The position numbers and the translations under genes are program-made. Of a DNA stretch of 64,000 nucleotides, positions 16,685 through 24,893 are shown piece after piece (position 1 is the first letter of the stretch; every line of letters starts with the position of its first letter). Source of the DNA: Actinomyces trachealis (GTDB lineage Bacteria > Actinomycetota > Actinomycetes > Actinomycetales > Actinomycetaceae); the NCBI RefSeq assembly GCF_015711475.1, contig NZ_CP065027.1, forward strand, positions 2,046,001-2,110,000, written 5' to 3'. The notes beneath the pieces were generated by a model that was given only the letters and a program-made list of their open reading frames with translations, did no database searches and was not told the origin of the DNA.

Positions 16685-17839
16685 GTGTACGCACTTTTGC
16701 TCGCGATCATCTACCTCGCCTTCGTCAGCCTCGGACTGCCGGACTCGCTGGTCGGCTCCGGCTGGCCCGTCATGCACGAGGACCTGTCGGTGCCGACCTC
16801 CTTCGCGGGCATCGTCACCGTCATCATCGCCCTGGGCACGATCGTCTCCTCCCTCAGCTCCGACAAGCTCACGCGGCGCTTCGGCGTCGGCCTCGTCACG
16901 GCCGTGAGCGTCACCATGACAGCCCTGGCCCTCCTCGGCTTCTCCACCGCCACCCAGTTCTGGATGCTGCTGCTGTGGGCCGTGCCCTACGGCCTGGGTG
17001 CGGGCGCCGTCGACGCCGCCCTCAACAACTACGTGGCCTTGTACTACAACGCCCGGCACATGAACTGGCTGCACTCCTTCTGGGGCGTGGGCGCCTCTAT
17101 CAGCCCCTTCATCATGAGCCTGGCCCTGGCGACGGACGGCGGCTGGCCCCTCGCCTACTCGGGCGTGGGCTGGGCGCAGGTTGTGCTTGCGGCCTTCCTC
17201 TTCCTCTCGCTGCCACTGTGGCGCCGGGTCGCCGCCGCCCACGCCGCGGCCGACGACGCACCCGAAGCCCAGGCGGTGCCGCTGGGCAGGGCCCTGCGCA
17301 TCCCCGGCGTGCCCACGATGCTGCTGGCCTTCTTCGCCTACTGCGCCATGGAGGCGACGGCGATGCTGTGGGGCGCCACGTACTTCGTCGACGACCGGGG
17401 CTTCGACCCGGCGCTGGCGGCACGCTTCGGCGCCTTCTACATCCTGGGGCTGACGGCCGGGCGCTTCCTGGCGGGCTTCGTCGCGGAACGCCTGGGAGAC
17501 CGGGCGCTCATCCGTCTCGGTTTCTCCCTGGCGATCGTCGGCTCGCTCGTGCTGGCGCTGCCGCTGGGGGTCGTGTCTTTCGCGGGGCTCATCCTCGCGG
17601 GCGTGGGCTCGGCCCCGATCTACCCGGCGATCATCCACTCGACGCCGGAGAACTTCGGGCGTGAGAACTCGCAGGCCATCGTCGGCATCCAGATGGCGGC
17701 CGCGTACACGGGCACGACCCTCATGCCGCCGCTCTTCGGCTTCTTGTCCTCGGTGACGGGCCTGTGGCTCTTCCCCGTCTACCTCATGACCCTGGGAGTC
17801 CTGGGGCTGGTGATGTCCGAGCGGCTCAGCCGCCAGTAG
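16685..17839 (+). CDS. MFS transporter, FucP/sugar-permease-like
   Basis: A 384-residue major-facilitator protein with about twelve helices. The N-terminus (YLAFVSLGLPDSLVGSGWPVMHEDL) and the motif-A-like loop DKLTRRFG between helices 2 and 3 resemble the fucose/galactose/glucose permease and Bacillus YfkF-type branch. NYVALYYNARHMNWLHSFWGVGAS is strongly typical of that branch. The start is GTG at 16685 with TCGGAG about ten bases upstream. The substrate is not determined; a link to the fucosidase at 53.7 kb is attractive but unsupported by position. Confidence 0.85.
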   Translation: MYALLLAIIYLAFVSLGLPDSLVGSGWPVMHEDLSVPTSFAGIVTVIIALGTIVSSLSSDKLTRRFGVGLVTAVSVTMTALALLGFSTATQFWMLLLWAVPYGLGAGAVDAALNNYVALYYNARHMNWLHSFWGVGASISPFIMSLALATDGGWPLAYSGVGWAQVVLAAFLFLSLPLWRRVAAAHAAADDAPEAQAVPLGRALRIPGVPTMLLAFFAYCAMEATAMLWGATYFVDDRGFDPALAARFGAFYILGLTAGRFLAGFVAERLGDRALIRLGFSLAIVGSLVLALPLGVVSFAGLILAGVGSAPIYPAIIHSTPENFGRENSQAIVGIQMAAAYTGTTLMPPLFGFLSSVTGLWLFPVYLMTLGVLGLVMSERLSRQ

Positions 17840-17951
17840 CACAGCTCGCTCGCCGTGGTGGAGCAGGTGCAGGGAGGTGACGCTAGCCTCTTACACGACG
17901 TTTCCAGCGGCCGCCCGCAACGGGCAGGACTCACCACGGACAGGAGGGGAC

Positions 17952-18473
17952 ATGATCGATGTCCTGCGCACACGTTTCGTCTCCCACCCGCACCGCCACG
18001 TTGGCGTGCGGTGGGAGCAGGTGGTTGAACGCCTGGCGGAGCGTCCCGAGGTGCTGCGTGCTTTGGAGCGATTGGAGGCCTCCGGCGGCGAGCCCGACGT
18101 CGTCGGCGTTAACGAACAGTCCGGCGTCGTCACCTTCTACGACTGCTCGGTGGAGTCGCCTGCGGGCAGACGGAGCCTGTGTCTGGACGACGAAGCCCTG
18201 CGCGGGAGGAAGCGAAACCCTCCTCGGGCTAGTGCTGTTGGCGAGGCCACCGCGGCCGGGGTGCGGCTCATGGGCGAGGAGGAGTACCACCACCTGCAGA
18301 GCCTGGGCGAGTTCGACCTGAGGACCTCGACGTGGCTGGCCACTCCCCCGGCGTTGCGGGCGTTGGGCGGGGCCCTGTTCGGCGACCGGCGCTACGGGCG
18401 GGTGTTCGTGTATCACAACGGCGCGGACTCGTACTACGCCTCCCGCGGGTGGAGGGGTGTGCTTGAGGTGTAG
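17952..18473 (+). CDS. DUF4256 domain protein
   Basis: A 173-residue protein that fits DUF4256 over its whole length: VNEQSGVVTFYDCSVESP, LCLDDEALRGRKRNPPRASA, LMGEEEYHHLQSLGEFD, TSTWLATPPALRALGGALFG and VYHNGADSYYASRGWRG. Members are common single-domain cytosolic proteins of unknown function. AGGAGGGG lies five bases before the ATG at 17952, which fixes the start; an upstream in-frame start at 17877 has no such signal. It stands alone. Confidence 0.87.
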   Translation: MIDVLRTRFVSHPHRHVGVRWEQVVERLAERPEVLRALERLEASGGEPDVVGVNEQSGVVTFYDCSVESPAGRRSLCLDDEALRGRKRNPPRASAVGEATAAGVRLMGEEEYHHLQSLGEFDLRTSTWLATPPALRALGGALFGDRRYGRVFVYHNGADSYYASRGWRGVLEV

Positions 18474-18562
18474 GCGCGGGCACGCCAGCTCATGAGCCCC
18501 AGGCACCGCGTGCGATCCAGGCACGGCGCTGACTCACGCGGTGTCTTCCGCCGTCAGGTAGG

Positions 18563-19576
18563 TTACCGAGCCTCCTCCCTCATTGACAGGACGGTCTTGC
18601 CGCGAGAGCGGCCGTTGGCAACTTTGTCGAGGGCGGCGTTGACGTCCTCGAAGGGGAACACGGCGTCGATCGAGGGCACGATGCGCTGCTGTGCGAGGAG
18701 GTCGGCGGCCTCCTGGAGCTGGGCGCCGTTCGACTCGACGTAGATGAAGTGGTATGTGACGCCGAGCTGACGGGCGGCGCGGTCCATGCCAGCGCCGACG
18801 AGCCCGAAAAGGAACCGTTTCCACCCCGGCGCGCCCATTCGACGGGCGAAGGCCATGTTAGGCACGCCCTTCAAGGAGACGATGTGCCCGCCCGGTTTGA
18901 GGATCGTCATCTGTCTGCGGGTCTCGCCCCCGCCGAGGGTGTCAAGCACGTAGTCGATGCCGCTGAGGCTCTGCGCGTAGTCCTCGGTCTTGTAGTCGAT
19001 GAATCGATCCGCGCCCAGGTCAAGAACGCGCTGCTCGTTGGACGCGCTGCCGTTGGTGATGACGGTCAGGCCTCTCGCCTTGGCGATCGGGATGGCCATG
19101 GCCCCCACTCCCCCGGTTCCACCTGAGATGAAGATGGTTCCGGGCGCCTGGGCTCCCATGAGCTCGAGGGCCTGCATGACTGTCAGTGCCGTCAATGGGA
19201 TGGCAGCGGCCTGCTCATCGCTGAGGTAGTCGGGGACCGTGGCAAGGGCATCGGCGTCGACGGCGGCGTACTCGGCGAAGGCCCCGATGGCGTCCAGGGG
19301 CAGGCGTCCGAAGACGCGGTCTCCGACGGTGAAGGAGCGGACCTCGGATCCGACCTCCTCGACGCGTCCGACCAGCTCATTTCCTGCGGTCAACGGCGTG
19401 CTGTAGGAGACGATCATCTTGACCTCGCCCCGGGTGATCATGTTGTCGACGGGGTTGACCCCTGCGGCAGCCACCTTGACGAGTACCTGATCGGGCCGAA
19501 TCCGGGGAGGCTCGATCTCTTCGATCTTCAGGGCGAGGTTCTTCTTGTCGTAAGCGTTGAGGCGTGCGGCTTTCAT
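18563..19576 (-). CDS. zinc-independent NADP-dependent alcohol dehydrogenase / quinone oxidoreductase
   Basis: A medium-chain dehydrogenase/reductase of 337 residues. The GroES-like half carries AAAGVNPVDNMITRGEVK, the position of quinone reductases, and lacks the catalytic zinc Cys/His set. The Rossmann half has FISGGTGGVGAMAIPIAKARG. It should reduce quinones or enones with NADPH. The ATG at 19576 overlaps the stop of the Rrf2 gene by four bases (ATGA), so the pair is translationally coupled and the oxidoreductase is the obvious target of that regulator. A longer start to 19735 would run through the regulator gene. Confidence 0.9.
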   Translation of the reverse strand: MKAARLNAYDKKNLALKIEEIEPPRIRPDQVLVKVAAAGVNPVDNMITRGEVKMIVSYSTPLTAGNELVGRVEEVGSEVRSFTVGDRVFGRLPLDAIGAFAEYAAVDADALATVPDYLSDEQAAAIPLTALTVMQALELMGAQAPGTIFISGGTGGVGAMAIPIAKARGLTVITNGSASNEQRVLDLGADRFIDYKTEDYAQSLSGIDYVLDTLGGGETRRQMTILKPGGHIVSLKGVPNMAFARRMGAPGWKRFLFGLVGAGMDRAARQLGVTYHFIYVESNGAQLQEAADLLAQQRIVPSIDAVFPFEDVNAALDKVANGRSRGKTVLSMREEAR

Positions 19577-20025
19577 CGTGCGTTGATTCTTTCGGGTCGA
19601 GATCGGTGGGCTTGGGAATAGAGGTTGTCGATGACGTCCTCGAGGCTGTGGGCTGCCAGAGACTCCTCGAGTTGACGCTCGACGTCGGCGAACACGGGGC
19701 GGAGGGCGCTTTCGATGTGTCGGCCGACGGGGCACTCCTCATTGGGGTTCGGATGGGCGTGGAAGAGCAGGACTCTGTCGACACCCTGGACTGCCCGGTA
19801 GATGTCGAGCAGGGAGATGTCCGAGGGCAGGCGGGTCAGGCGGTAGCCGGACCTGCCCCGGCTCGATTCGATGAGTCCTGCGGCCTTGACCTGACCGATG
19901 ACCCGGCGGATGTGGCTGGCGTTGGTACCAACGCTGACGGCCAGGTCCTGGGAGGACAACTCTCGGTCCCGCTCCTCAGAGATCATCGTCAGGGCATGGA
20001 TGGCGACGGAAAACCTGGTGTCCAC
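19573..20025 (-). CDS. Rrf2 family transcriptional regulator
   Basis: A 150-residue winged-helix regulator: FSVAIHALTMISEERD, SSQDLAVSVGTNASHIRRVIGQVKAAGL (recognition helix) and ESSRGRSGYRLTR (wing). It has only one cysteine, in NPNEECPVG, not the triplet that holds an iron-sulfur cluster in IscR/NsrR. It therefore belongs with the YwnA-type or single-cysteine redox or electrophile sensors. Its stop overlaps the start of the quinone oxidoreductase gene, giving an auto-regulated two-gene operon. The likely signal is an oxidant or electrophile (inference). Confidence 0.88.
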   Translation of the reverse strand: MDTRFSVAIHALTMISEERDRELSSQDLAVSVGTNASHIRRVIGQVKAAGLIESSRGRSGYRLTRLPSDISLLDIYRAVQGVDRVLLFHAHPNPNEECPVGRHIESALRPVFADVERQLEESLAAHSLEDVIDNLYSQAHRSRPERINAR

Positions 20026-20175
20026 AACCTCCCCCTTCTTGTGCCTGTATCAGCCACACGTACAAGTATAGGTGAAGAATCCCCCAAGACCGCCTATGTG
20101 GTGCATCGCACCGCAGGTGTGTGGGCACGCAGTGCCATCCGATCCGTGGACTGGCCTGGTTCTAAACCTCGGGAC

Positions 20176-20439
20176 TCATCTGACCGAAGTCGAAGTAAAA
20201 CACGTCTGCTCAGCCACGTACTCCAACCGAGCCAGCGCCCGGGCGTCCCGCTCGTCGTAAAGGTTACGCAAAGTCCCCTGCCCTGAACTGGGGTCGTAGG
20301 TCTCAGGGCAGAAGTACGACTCCCACGTCTCGTAACGCACAGGCGGTGAGGACTCAGACGAGAACGGGCTGACTGACACGCCTAGCTGCGACATGAGCAC
20401 GACGGCACGATACTGAGCTTGGTCAAGCTGCGCGAACAA
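20176..20439 (-). pseudogene. Fic family protein, N-terminal fragment
   Basis: This 87-codon frame contains RYETWESYFCPETYDPSSGQ followed by GTLRNLYDERDARALARLEY, the N-terminal block of actinobacterial Fic (AMP-transferring) proteins. It then ends after about 13 unrelated codons. The catalytic HPFxxGNG domain is absent here and in the flanking 400 bases. It is therefore a truncated remnant. The assignment is from one conserved block and I am moderately sure. Confidence 0.5.
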
Positions 20440-20484
20440 CTCGGGCTAACGGTCCTCGACGTCGAACTTCGCGGCCGCTGCCAT

Positions 20485-20520
20485 TCAGATGTTGAACCGG
20501 AACTCCACCAAATTCAGGCA
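20485..20520 (-). repeat. short decayed coding scar, copy 1 (VEFRFN)
   Basis: On the minus strand this reads CLNLVEFRFNI then stop. A related scar at 24810-24881 reads CLNTVEFRFNV. At the DNA level, 17 bases (20492-20508 and 24847-24863) differ at one position. Both look like the extreme 3' end of the same unidentified gene, perhaps a transposase. Upstream of copy 1 a second frame reads NRKHWAELCHTFL, consistent with a frameshifted remnant. Confidence 0.4.
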
Positions 20521-20560
20521 CAGAGGAACGTATGACAGAGCTCGGCCCAATGCTTGCGAT

Positions 20561-21025
20561 TCAGAGTGGCCCGTTCAGATCAGTGCCGACCAAATATGAC
20601 TGGGCACGGCGGTGCCGTTCAGGGATCTGCTCCAGTGGTAGCGACCGCACCACATTCTCCGCCCCTGCCTCAGCAGCCTGCTCGTAATACCAGATCTTGA
20701 AGTCCAAGACAGCCAAAACGCGCTCTAATTCCGTCAACTCCCGCTGTACGCTCTCCTTGCGGTTTCGAAACAGCTCCAGCCGCCCCGCGAGGGATGCGTC
20801 CCCCGCGGCTACCATGTCCATGAAGTCCTTGATCTCCTTAATAGAAAGCCCAGAGCGCTTCAGGCATTCGATCACACGACATGCCTCCACATCCTGCTGG
20901 GAGAACTGTCGGCGCCCGCCGGAGGTACGTTCGACAGCCTTGAGCAACCCCTCTGACTCGTAGTAGCGCAGGGTCGAGGTTGATACCCCGAGCCGTCTGG
21001 CCACCTCTCCGATCGTGAGAACCAT
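20561..21025 (-). CDS. MerR family transcriptional regulator
   Basis: A 154-residue MerR regulator. The DNA-binding head is TIGEVARRLGVSTSTLRYYESEGLL, then a SGGRRQFSQQDVEACRVIECL wing and a long coiled-coil dimer helix (GRLELFRNRKESVQRELTELERVLAVLDFKI). No metal-binding cysteine is visible in the C-terminal loop, so an organic or stress signal is more likely than a metal. GGAGGTGG lies before the ATG at 21025; the in-frame start at 21064 would lie in the promoter. It is divergent from the three-gene operon at 21.1 kb and almost surely controls it. Confidence 0.9.
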   Translation of the reverse strand: MVLTIGEVARRLGVSTSTLRYYESEGLLKAVERTSGGRRQFSQQDVEACRVIECLKRSGLSIKEIKDFMDMVAAGDASLAGRLELFRNRKESVQRELTELERVLAVLDFKIWYYEQAAEAGAENVVRSLPLEQIPERHRRAQSYLVGTDLNGPL

Positions 21026-21043
21026 ACCCACCACCTCCAGGGA

Positions 21044-21074
21044 TTGACTTAAAGTTAACTTCAACTTCTACGCT
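21044..21074 (+). promoter_or_regulatory. MerR-type promoter with 19-bp spacer and palindromic operator
   Basis: TTGACT (21044-21049) and TACGCT (21069-21074) form -35 and -10 elements exactly 19 bases apart. That over-long spacer is the hallmark of promoters that MerR regulators untwist. The spacer contains TTAAAGTTAACTTCAA, a 16-base palindrome with one mismatch centred on GTTAAC. The ATG of the operon lies 37 bases downstream at 21111, and the merR gene starts at 21025 on the other strand. Confidence 0.8.
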
Positions 21075-21110
21075 GGCAGCGTACAACACCACCTATTCGT
21101 AGGAGCCGTC

Positions 21111-22106
21111 ATGTCATCTCAAACCCTCACGATGACCACCGAGTGGGACAAGACCTTCCCCCTCAGCGAGCAGGTCGAACACGAGAAGGTGACCTTCCAC
21201 AACCGCTTCGGCATCGAACTCGCTGCCGACCTCTACCGTCCGAAAGATGGCGCCGCCCCCTTCCCCGCTCTGGCCGTGTCCGGCCCATTCGGTGCGGTGA
21301 AAGAACAGGCCTCCGGCTTATATGCCCAGACGATGGCCGAGCGTGGATTTCTTACGGTCGCCTTCGACCCTTCCTACACCGGTGAGAGCGGCGGAACGCC
21401 ACGCCGAGTCGCCTCCCCCGACATCAACACTGATGACTTCTCCGCGGCCGTGGACTTCCTCTCCACCCGAGACAATGTTGACCCCGAGGCCATTGGCATC
21501 ATCGGGATCTGCGGTTGGGGTGGCATCGCCCTGAACGCTGCTGCCCTCGATCCCCGGATCAAGGCCACGCTCGCATCCACCTTGTACGTCCTGACCCGCG
21601 TGGCAACCAAGGGCTATAACGACGCCGAAGACTCCGCCGAGCAACGGATGGCCACCCGTCGGGCTCTCGCCGCGCAGCGAAGCGCCGACTACGCCGTCGG
21701 CACCTACGCGCGAGCCGGAGGCGTCCCAGACGAGCTACCCGCTGATGCGCCACAGTACCTCGTAGACTACCACGCCTACTATAAGACCGAGCGTGGCTTT
21801 CATGAACGCTCCGGGAACTCCACTGACGGCTGGAACACCACGTCGAACCTGTCGTGGATGAACACCGACCTGCTACGTTTCGCCGACGAGATCGAGAATG
21901 CCGTCATGGTATTGCACGGCGAACGCGCCCACTCCCGCTATATGGGCGAAGACGCCTTCGCACTCTTGACGGGTGAGAACAAGAAGCTGGTGATCGTTCC
22001 GGGTGCGAGCCACGTCGACCTCTATGACGGAGGCGACGCACACGCCATTCCCTTCGACACGATCGAGCAGTTCTTCACCACCTATCTCGGAGGTCACCAT
22101 GCCTGA
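21111..22106 (+). CDS. alpha/beta hydrolase with cysteine nucleophile (YcjY/dienelactone-hydrolase-like)
   Basis: A 331-residue alpha/beta hydrolase. The nucleophile elbow reads GICGWGG (residues about 127-133), with cysteine in place of serine, as in dienelactone hydrolases and the YcjY group. FDPSYTGESGG, MNTDLLRFADEIENAVMVLHGE and the C-terminal PGASHVDLYD (His and Asp) follow the family pattern. Substrate is unknown. AGGAG precedes the ATG. It is the first gene of the MerR-controlled operon and overlaps the next gene by eight bases. Confidence 0.85.
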   Translation: MSSQTLTMTTEWDKTFPLSEQVEHEKVTFHNRFGIELAADLYRPKDGAAPFPALAVSGPFGAVKEQASGLYAQTMAERGFLTVAFDPSYTGESGGTPRRVASPDINTDDFSAAVDFLSTRDNVDPEAIGIIGICGWGGIALNAAALDPRIKATLASTLYVLTRVATKGYNDAEDSAEQRMATRRALAAQRSADYAVGTYARAGGVPDELPADAPQYLVDYHAYYKTERGFHERSGNSTDGWNTTSNLSWMNTDLLRFADEIENAVMVLHGERAHSRYMGEDAFALLTGENKKLVIVPGASHVDLYDGGDAHAIPFDTIEQFFTTYLGGHHA

Positions 22107-22722
22107 TTCCGCGCATCACACCCCGCATCACCGCTGGCAGACAGCGAATATCGAAGGACTCGACGCCCTTCTAGCAGCCCTCAACGCAGGCAAGACGATC
22201 TCCGGGAACTCAGCGCACCACCAGGCAATGCACACCGCCAGTCAAGAAGCCCTGCGCCTGACTGCCGAATTAAACGGGGCCTATCACTCCCCCGAGGATA
22301 TCGTGGAGCTGTTAAGCGCCCTCACCGGGCAACAGGTCCCCGCCTCATTCCGGATGTTCCCGCCGTTCACCACGGACTTCGGCCGCAACATCCGCTTCGG
22401 GGAGCGAGTGTTCCTCAACAGCGGCTGCCGTTTCCAAGATCAGGGCGGGATCGACATCGGCGACGACGCGCTGATCGGGCACAACGCCGTCATCACGACA
22501 CTCAACCATGACCTCAACCCGGCACGTCGCGCCGACATGCACCCAGCCCCAGTGCGGATCGGACGCGGTGCATGGTTAGGGGCGAACGTGACCGTCCTAC
22601 CCGGAGTCACCATCGCAGACGGCGCCGTCGTCGGAGCTGGAAGCGTCGTGACCAAGGACGTCGCCCCCAATACGGTCGTGGTTGGAACTCCTGCACGCCC
22701 AGTGCGTGACATCGAGCCATGA
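22099..22722 (+). CDS. sugar O-acetyltransferase (maltose/galactoside acetyltransferase type)
   Basis: A 207-residue acetyl-CoA-dependent O-acetyltransferase. An N-terminal mac domain (about 1-65) is followed by left-handed beta-helix hexapeptide repeats: GRNIRFGERVFLNSGCRFQD, IDIGDDALIG, NHDLNPARRADMHPAP (catalytic His of the loop), IGRGAWLGANVTVLPGVTI, AVVGAGSVVTKDV and NTVVVGTPARPVRDI. The ATG at 22099 sits after CGGAGGT. It overlaps the hydrolase upstream and its stop overlaps the next start (ATGA), so the three genes are coupled. Confidence 0.9.
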   Translation: MPDSAHHTPHHRWQTANIEGLDALLAALNAGKTISGNSAHHQAMHTASQEALRLTAELNGAYHSPEDIVELLSALTGQQVPASFRMFPPFTTDFGRNIRFGERVFLNSGCRFQDQGGIDIGDDALIGHNAVITTLNHDLNPARRADMHPAPVRIGRGAWLGANVTVLPGVTIADGAVVGAGSVVTKDVAPNTVVVGTPARPVRDIEP

Positions 22723-23267
22723 CCTACGCCCATGCCCAAACCATCCCTCGCATGGTCGGCGCGAGGGGCACGACCGCTCTGCTCGTTGCTTCGGGGCTAG
22801 TCGCATGCACGGCATCATCGTCACCCCCATACAGTGCGAACGAGTCAGCGATGTCCTCATCTGCAACCCCGGTGCCATCGGCATCGAACAAGCCCACCAA
22901 CGCTCAGGAGAATTCCACCATGATCATCTCCGTCAACGGACACGACCTTGAACTACAACTCGCCGACAACCCGTCCGCGCACGCATTCGCCGATCTCGTC
23001 ACGGGGGGTAACCTCGAACTCAATATGGAAGACTACGGCGGTTTCGAGAAAGTGGGAGTCCTACCCCAGCGTCTACCAACCAGCGACGAGCAGATCACCA
23101 CTCGACCAGGCGACGTAGTGCTCTATCAAGGTGACCAACTTGCCATCTACTACCACACCAACACCTGGTCATTGACCCGAATCGGACGCATCACCGACGT
23201 GTACGGCGACCAGTTGCACCAGGTGCTCGGCGACGGGGACGTGACGGTCGCTATACGTGGCGAGTGA
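22719..23267 (+). CDS. cyclophilin-like fold lipoprotein
   Basis: A 182-residue lipoprotein. The leader ends in the lipobox LVAC, followed by a Ser/Thr/Pro linker. The mature domain from about residue 68 (MIISVNGHDLELQLADNPSA) matches the cyclophilin-like fold family (Cyclophil_like2): EDYGGFEKVGVLPQRLP, PGDVVLYQGDQLAIYYHTNTW and LTRIGRI. These lack the proline-isomerase active site in known members. It is the last gene of the MerR operon. Cyclophilin-like proteins often lie with MerR regulators and acetyltransferases in stress operons; the role is unknown. Confidence 0.83.
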   Translation: MTYAHAQTIPRMVGARGTTALLVASGLVACTASSSPPYSANESAMSSSATPVPSASNKPTNAQENSTMIISVNGHDLELQLADNPSAHAFADLVTGGNLELNMEDYGGFEKVGVLPQRLPTSDEQITTRPGDVVLYQGDQLAIYYHTNTWSLTRIGRITDVYGDQLHQVLGDGDVTVAIRGE

Positions 23268-23327
23268 GTGATAGCGAACCACGAAGCAGAGCCGGATTCC
23301 GGCACGACGAACCACCCACACAACCGT

Positions 23328-24420
23328 TCAGGCGGGTATTGGGGTCCAGAGCCGGTCGATGGGCAGCACATGCAGTCGGTCCTCGTAGCTATAGGAGCGA
23401 GTCCCAGTGGTCAACATGATCCCGTCGATGAACCTCTTTCCTAGCAAGTCACGAAGCTGCGCAAGCCCGTAGAACTCCTTCCCGCGCGCTCGTGCACTGG
23501 CCTTGACCTCGAAGGCCACGACGCGCCCATCGTCGTGCTCGACTATGGGATCGACTTCAGCTCCGTCACTTGTGCGCCAATGCCCCAGCGTGACGGGTTC
23601 CTCAAACCAGGACGCCTGCTTGCGCAACTCCCCAACGACGAAGGTCTCCAGAAGGTGCCCGAAGTCGGTGAGCGACGCCGGGTCAATGCCGGTCAGCTTC
23701 TCCGGGGTGAGCCTCAGCAGCCGAGCCGCTAGCCCCGAGTCGACGACGTGAATCTCCGGCTTCGCGCTCACGCGCGAGCGAAGACTCTTACCCCAGGCGG
23801 GAAGACGCACGACCAGAAAGAAGCCCTCAAGGAGCCGGAGATGATTCTCGGCGGTAGGCCTGCTGATACCAAGCTTCTCCGCTGCCGTTTTCAGGTTCAA
23901 CGGCTGGCCAGTCTGCGCCGCGACATACCCCAGGAGGTCCTCCAGCGTCTCCGCAGTATCCCCGAACAGACGCTCAAAGAAATCCTCTCGCACGTCAGCG
24001 ATCTCACCTTGCGACAAAGGCCAGATCACCAGTGAGTGCAGGCGCCCGGTGAGCGCTTGGGCTGTACGCGGCAGGGCATCTTGCCGCGTCGATCCGGTAA
24101 TGACAGCCGTACCGGGTTGACTCCCCTCACGGTTCAGGCATGCCTTGATTGCGTCTAAGACTTCTGGGAGGAGCTGATACTCATCGATACACAGTGTCCA
24201 TCCCGGTTGAGACGCTGGCCGCCAGATTTCCCTCTACAGCCTCGCAGACCTCGATGTCGTCGAGGTCAATGACACCACTACCTACGTTCGTCGCGAAGGC
24301 GCCTAGAACCATGGACTTGCCCACCGATCGCGGGCCGTGAAGCGCCACCATCGGCTCCATACGCACCTGATCCGCAAGAACCTCGCTCACCCGGCGCGGA
24401 ACGATGCCTACCAGTTCCAT
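23328..24420 (-). pseudogene. AAA ATPase with DUF4143 domain, single frameshift
   Basis: The N-terminal frame (from 24420) has MELVGIVPRR and the Walker A GPRSVGKSM, then DLDDIEVCEAVEGNLAASVS. At about 24210 the frame must change by one base; in the next frame WTLCIDEYQLLPEVLDAIKA (Walker B), ITGSTRQDALPRTAQALTGR and a full DUF4143 C-terminal domain run without a stop to 23328. Restoring one base makes one gene of about 364 codons. These proteins are P-loop ATPases with a PD-(D/E)XK-like C-terminal domain whose role is unclear. A true mutation or a sequencing error would both explain it. Confidence 0.8.
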
Positions 24421-24683
24421 AGCCCTAACATAGAAAACTTGAGGCGCTCAAATTCACAAACTTGATCCTCGAAACTGAGCAAACATGGGCGCCCCAGCAG
24501 AATAAACGTGATCCGCCGCGAGGGCACTTGCCGCCTTGGGTGCCCTTCACCATCGAGGAGGGCCCCTGCGAGAAGCCCAAGCAGTCGAACGGCGAGCGCG
24601 GGATCGACAAGATGGCGCTTGGGGCTGGTACCCAACCGTTTCAGCCCGCTTCCCATTGGACTCCACGCAGGAACCGGATCCAA
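24408..24683 (-). pseudogene. fragment of a second DUF4143 ATPase
   Basis: This frame includes LKRLGTSPKRHLVDPALAVR followed by LLGLLAGALLDGEG, the start of the DUF4143 domain, and breaks off on both sides. It lies immediately upstream of the AAA/DUF4143 pseudogene but is not colinear with it, because that gene already has this domain at its own C-terminus. It must therefore be a relic of a separate paralogue. Confidence 0.6.
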
Positions 24684-24796
24684 CAGCCATAACGAGGCCC
24701 GGACATCACGGTAGGTGCGCGGGCACGCGGCGTGATCACGGCCGTCAGCCCCTCACCGCGCCCGGGTCGGCAGGGACACCCCTCCAAGGGTGGGTC

Positions 24797-24825
24797 AGCT
24801 GGTCGAGGCTTAGCCTCGGCCAGCT
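24797..24825. repeat. 29-bp near-perfect palindrome
   Basis: AGCTGGTCGAGGCT (24797-24810) is followed one base later by AGCCTCGGCCAGCT (24812-24825), its reverse complement with one mismatch. It lies in the non-coding scar between the DUF4143 fragment and the zinc-ribbon pseudogene. It may be a terminator hairpin or the remnant end of a mobile element. I cannot decide from one copy. Confidence 0.5.
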
Positions 24826-24881
24826 TGACTTAGACCCTCATCAACATTGAACCGAAACTCCACTGTGTTCAGACAGCCACG
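24810..24881 (-). repeat. short decayed coding scar, copy 2 (VEFRFN)
   Basis: Between two stops the minus strand reads RGCLNTVEFRFNVDEG and then LSQAGRG. CLNTVEFRFNV matches the scar at 20485-20520. The two scars bracket the MerR operon and the DUF4143 pseudogenes. The parent gene is not identified. Confidence 0.35.
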
Positions 24882-24893
24882 TTAATGCTCTGA

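Noticed and set aside
16562..17842. Minus-strand 426-codon frame opposite the MFS gene
   Set aside because: Low-complexity Arg/Glu/Gly-rich translation, and the plus-strand protein has real membrane helices and family strings.
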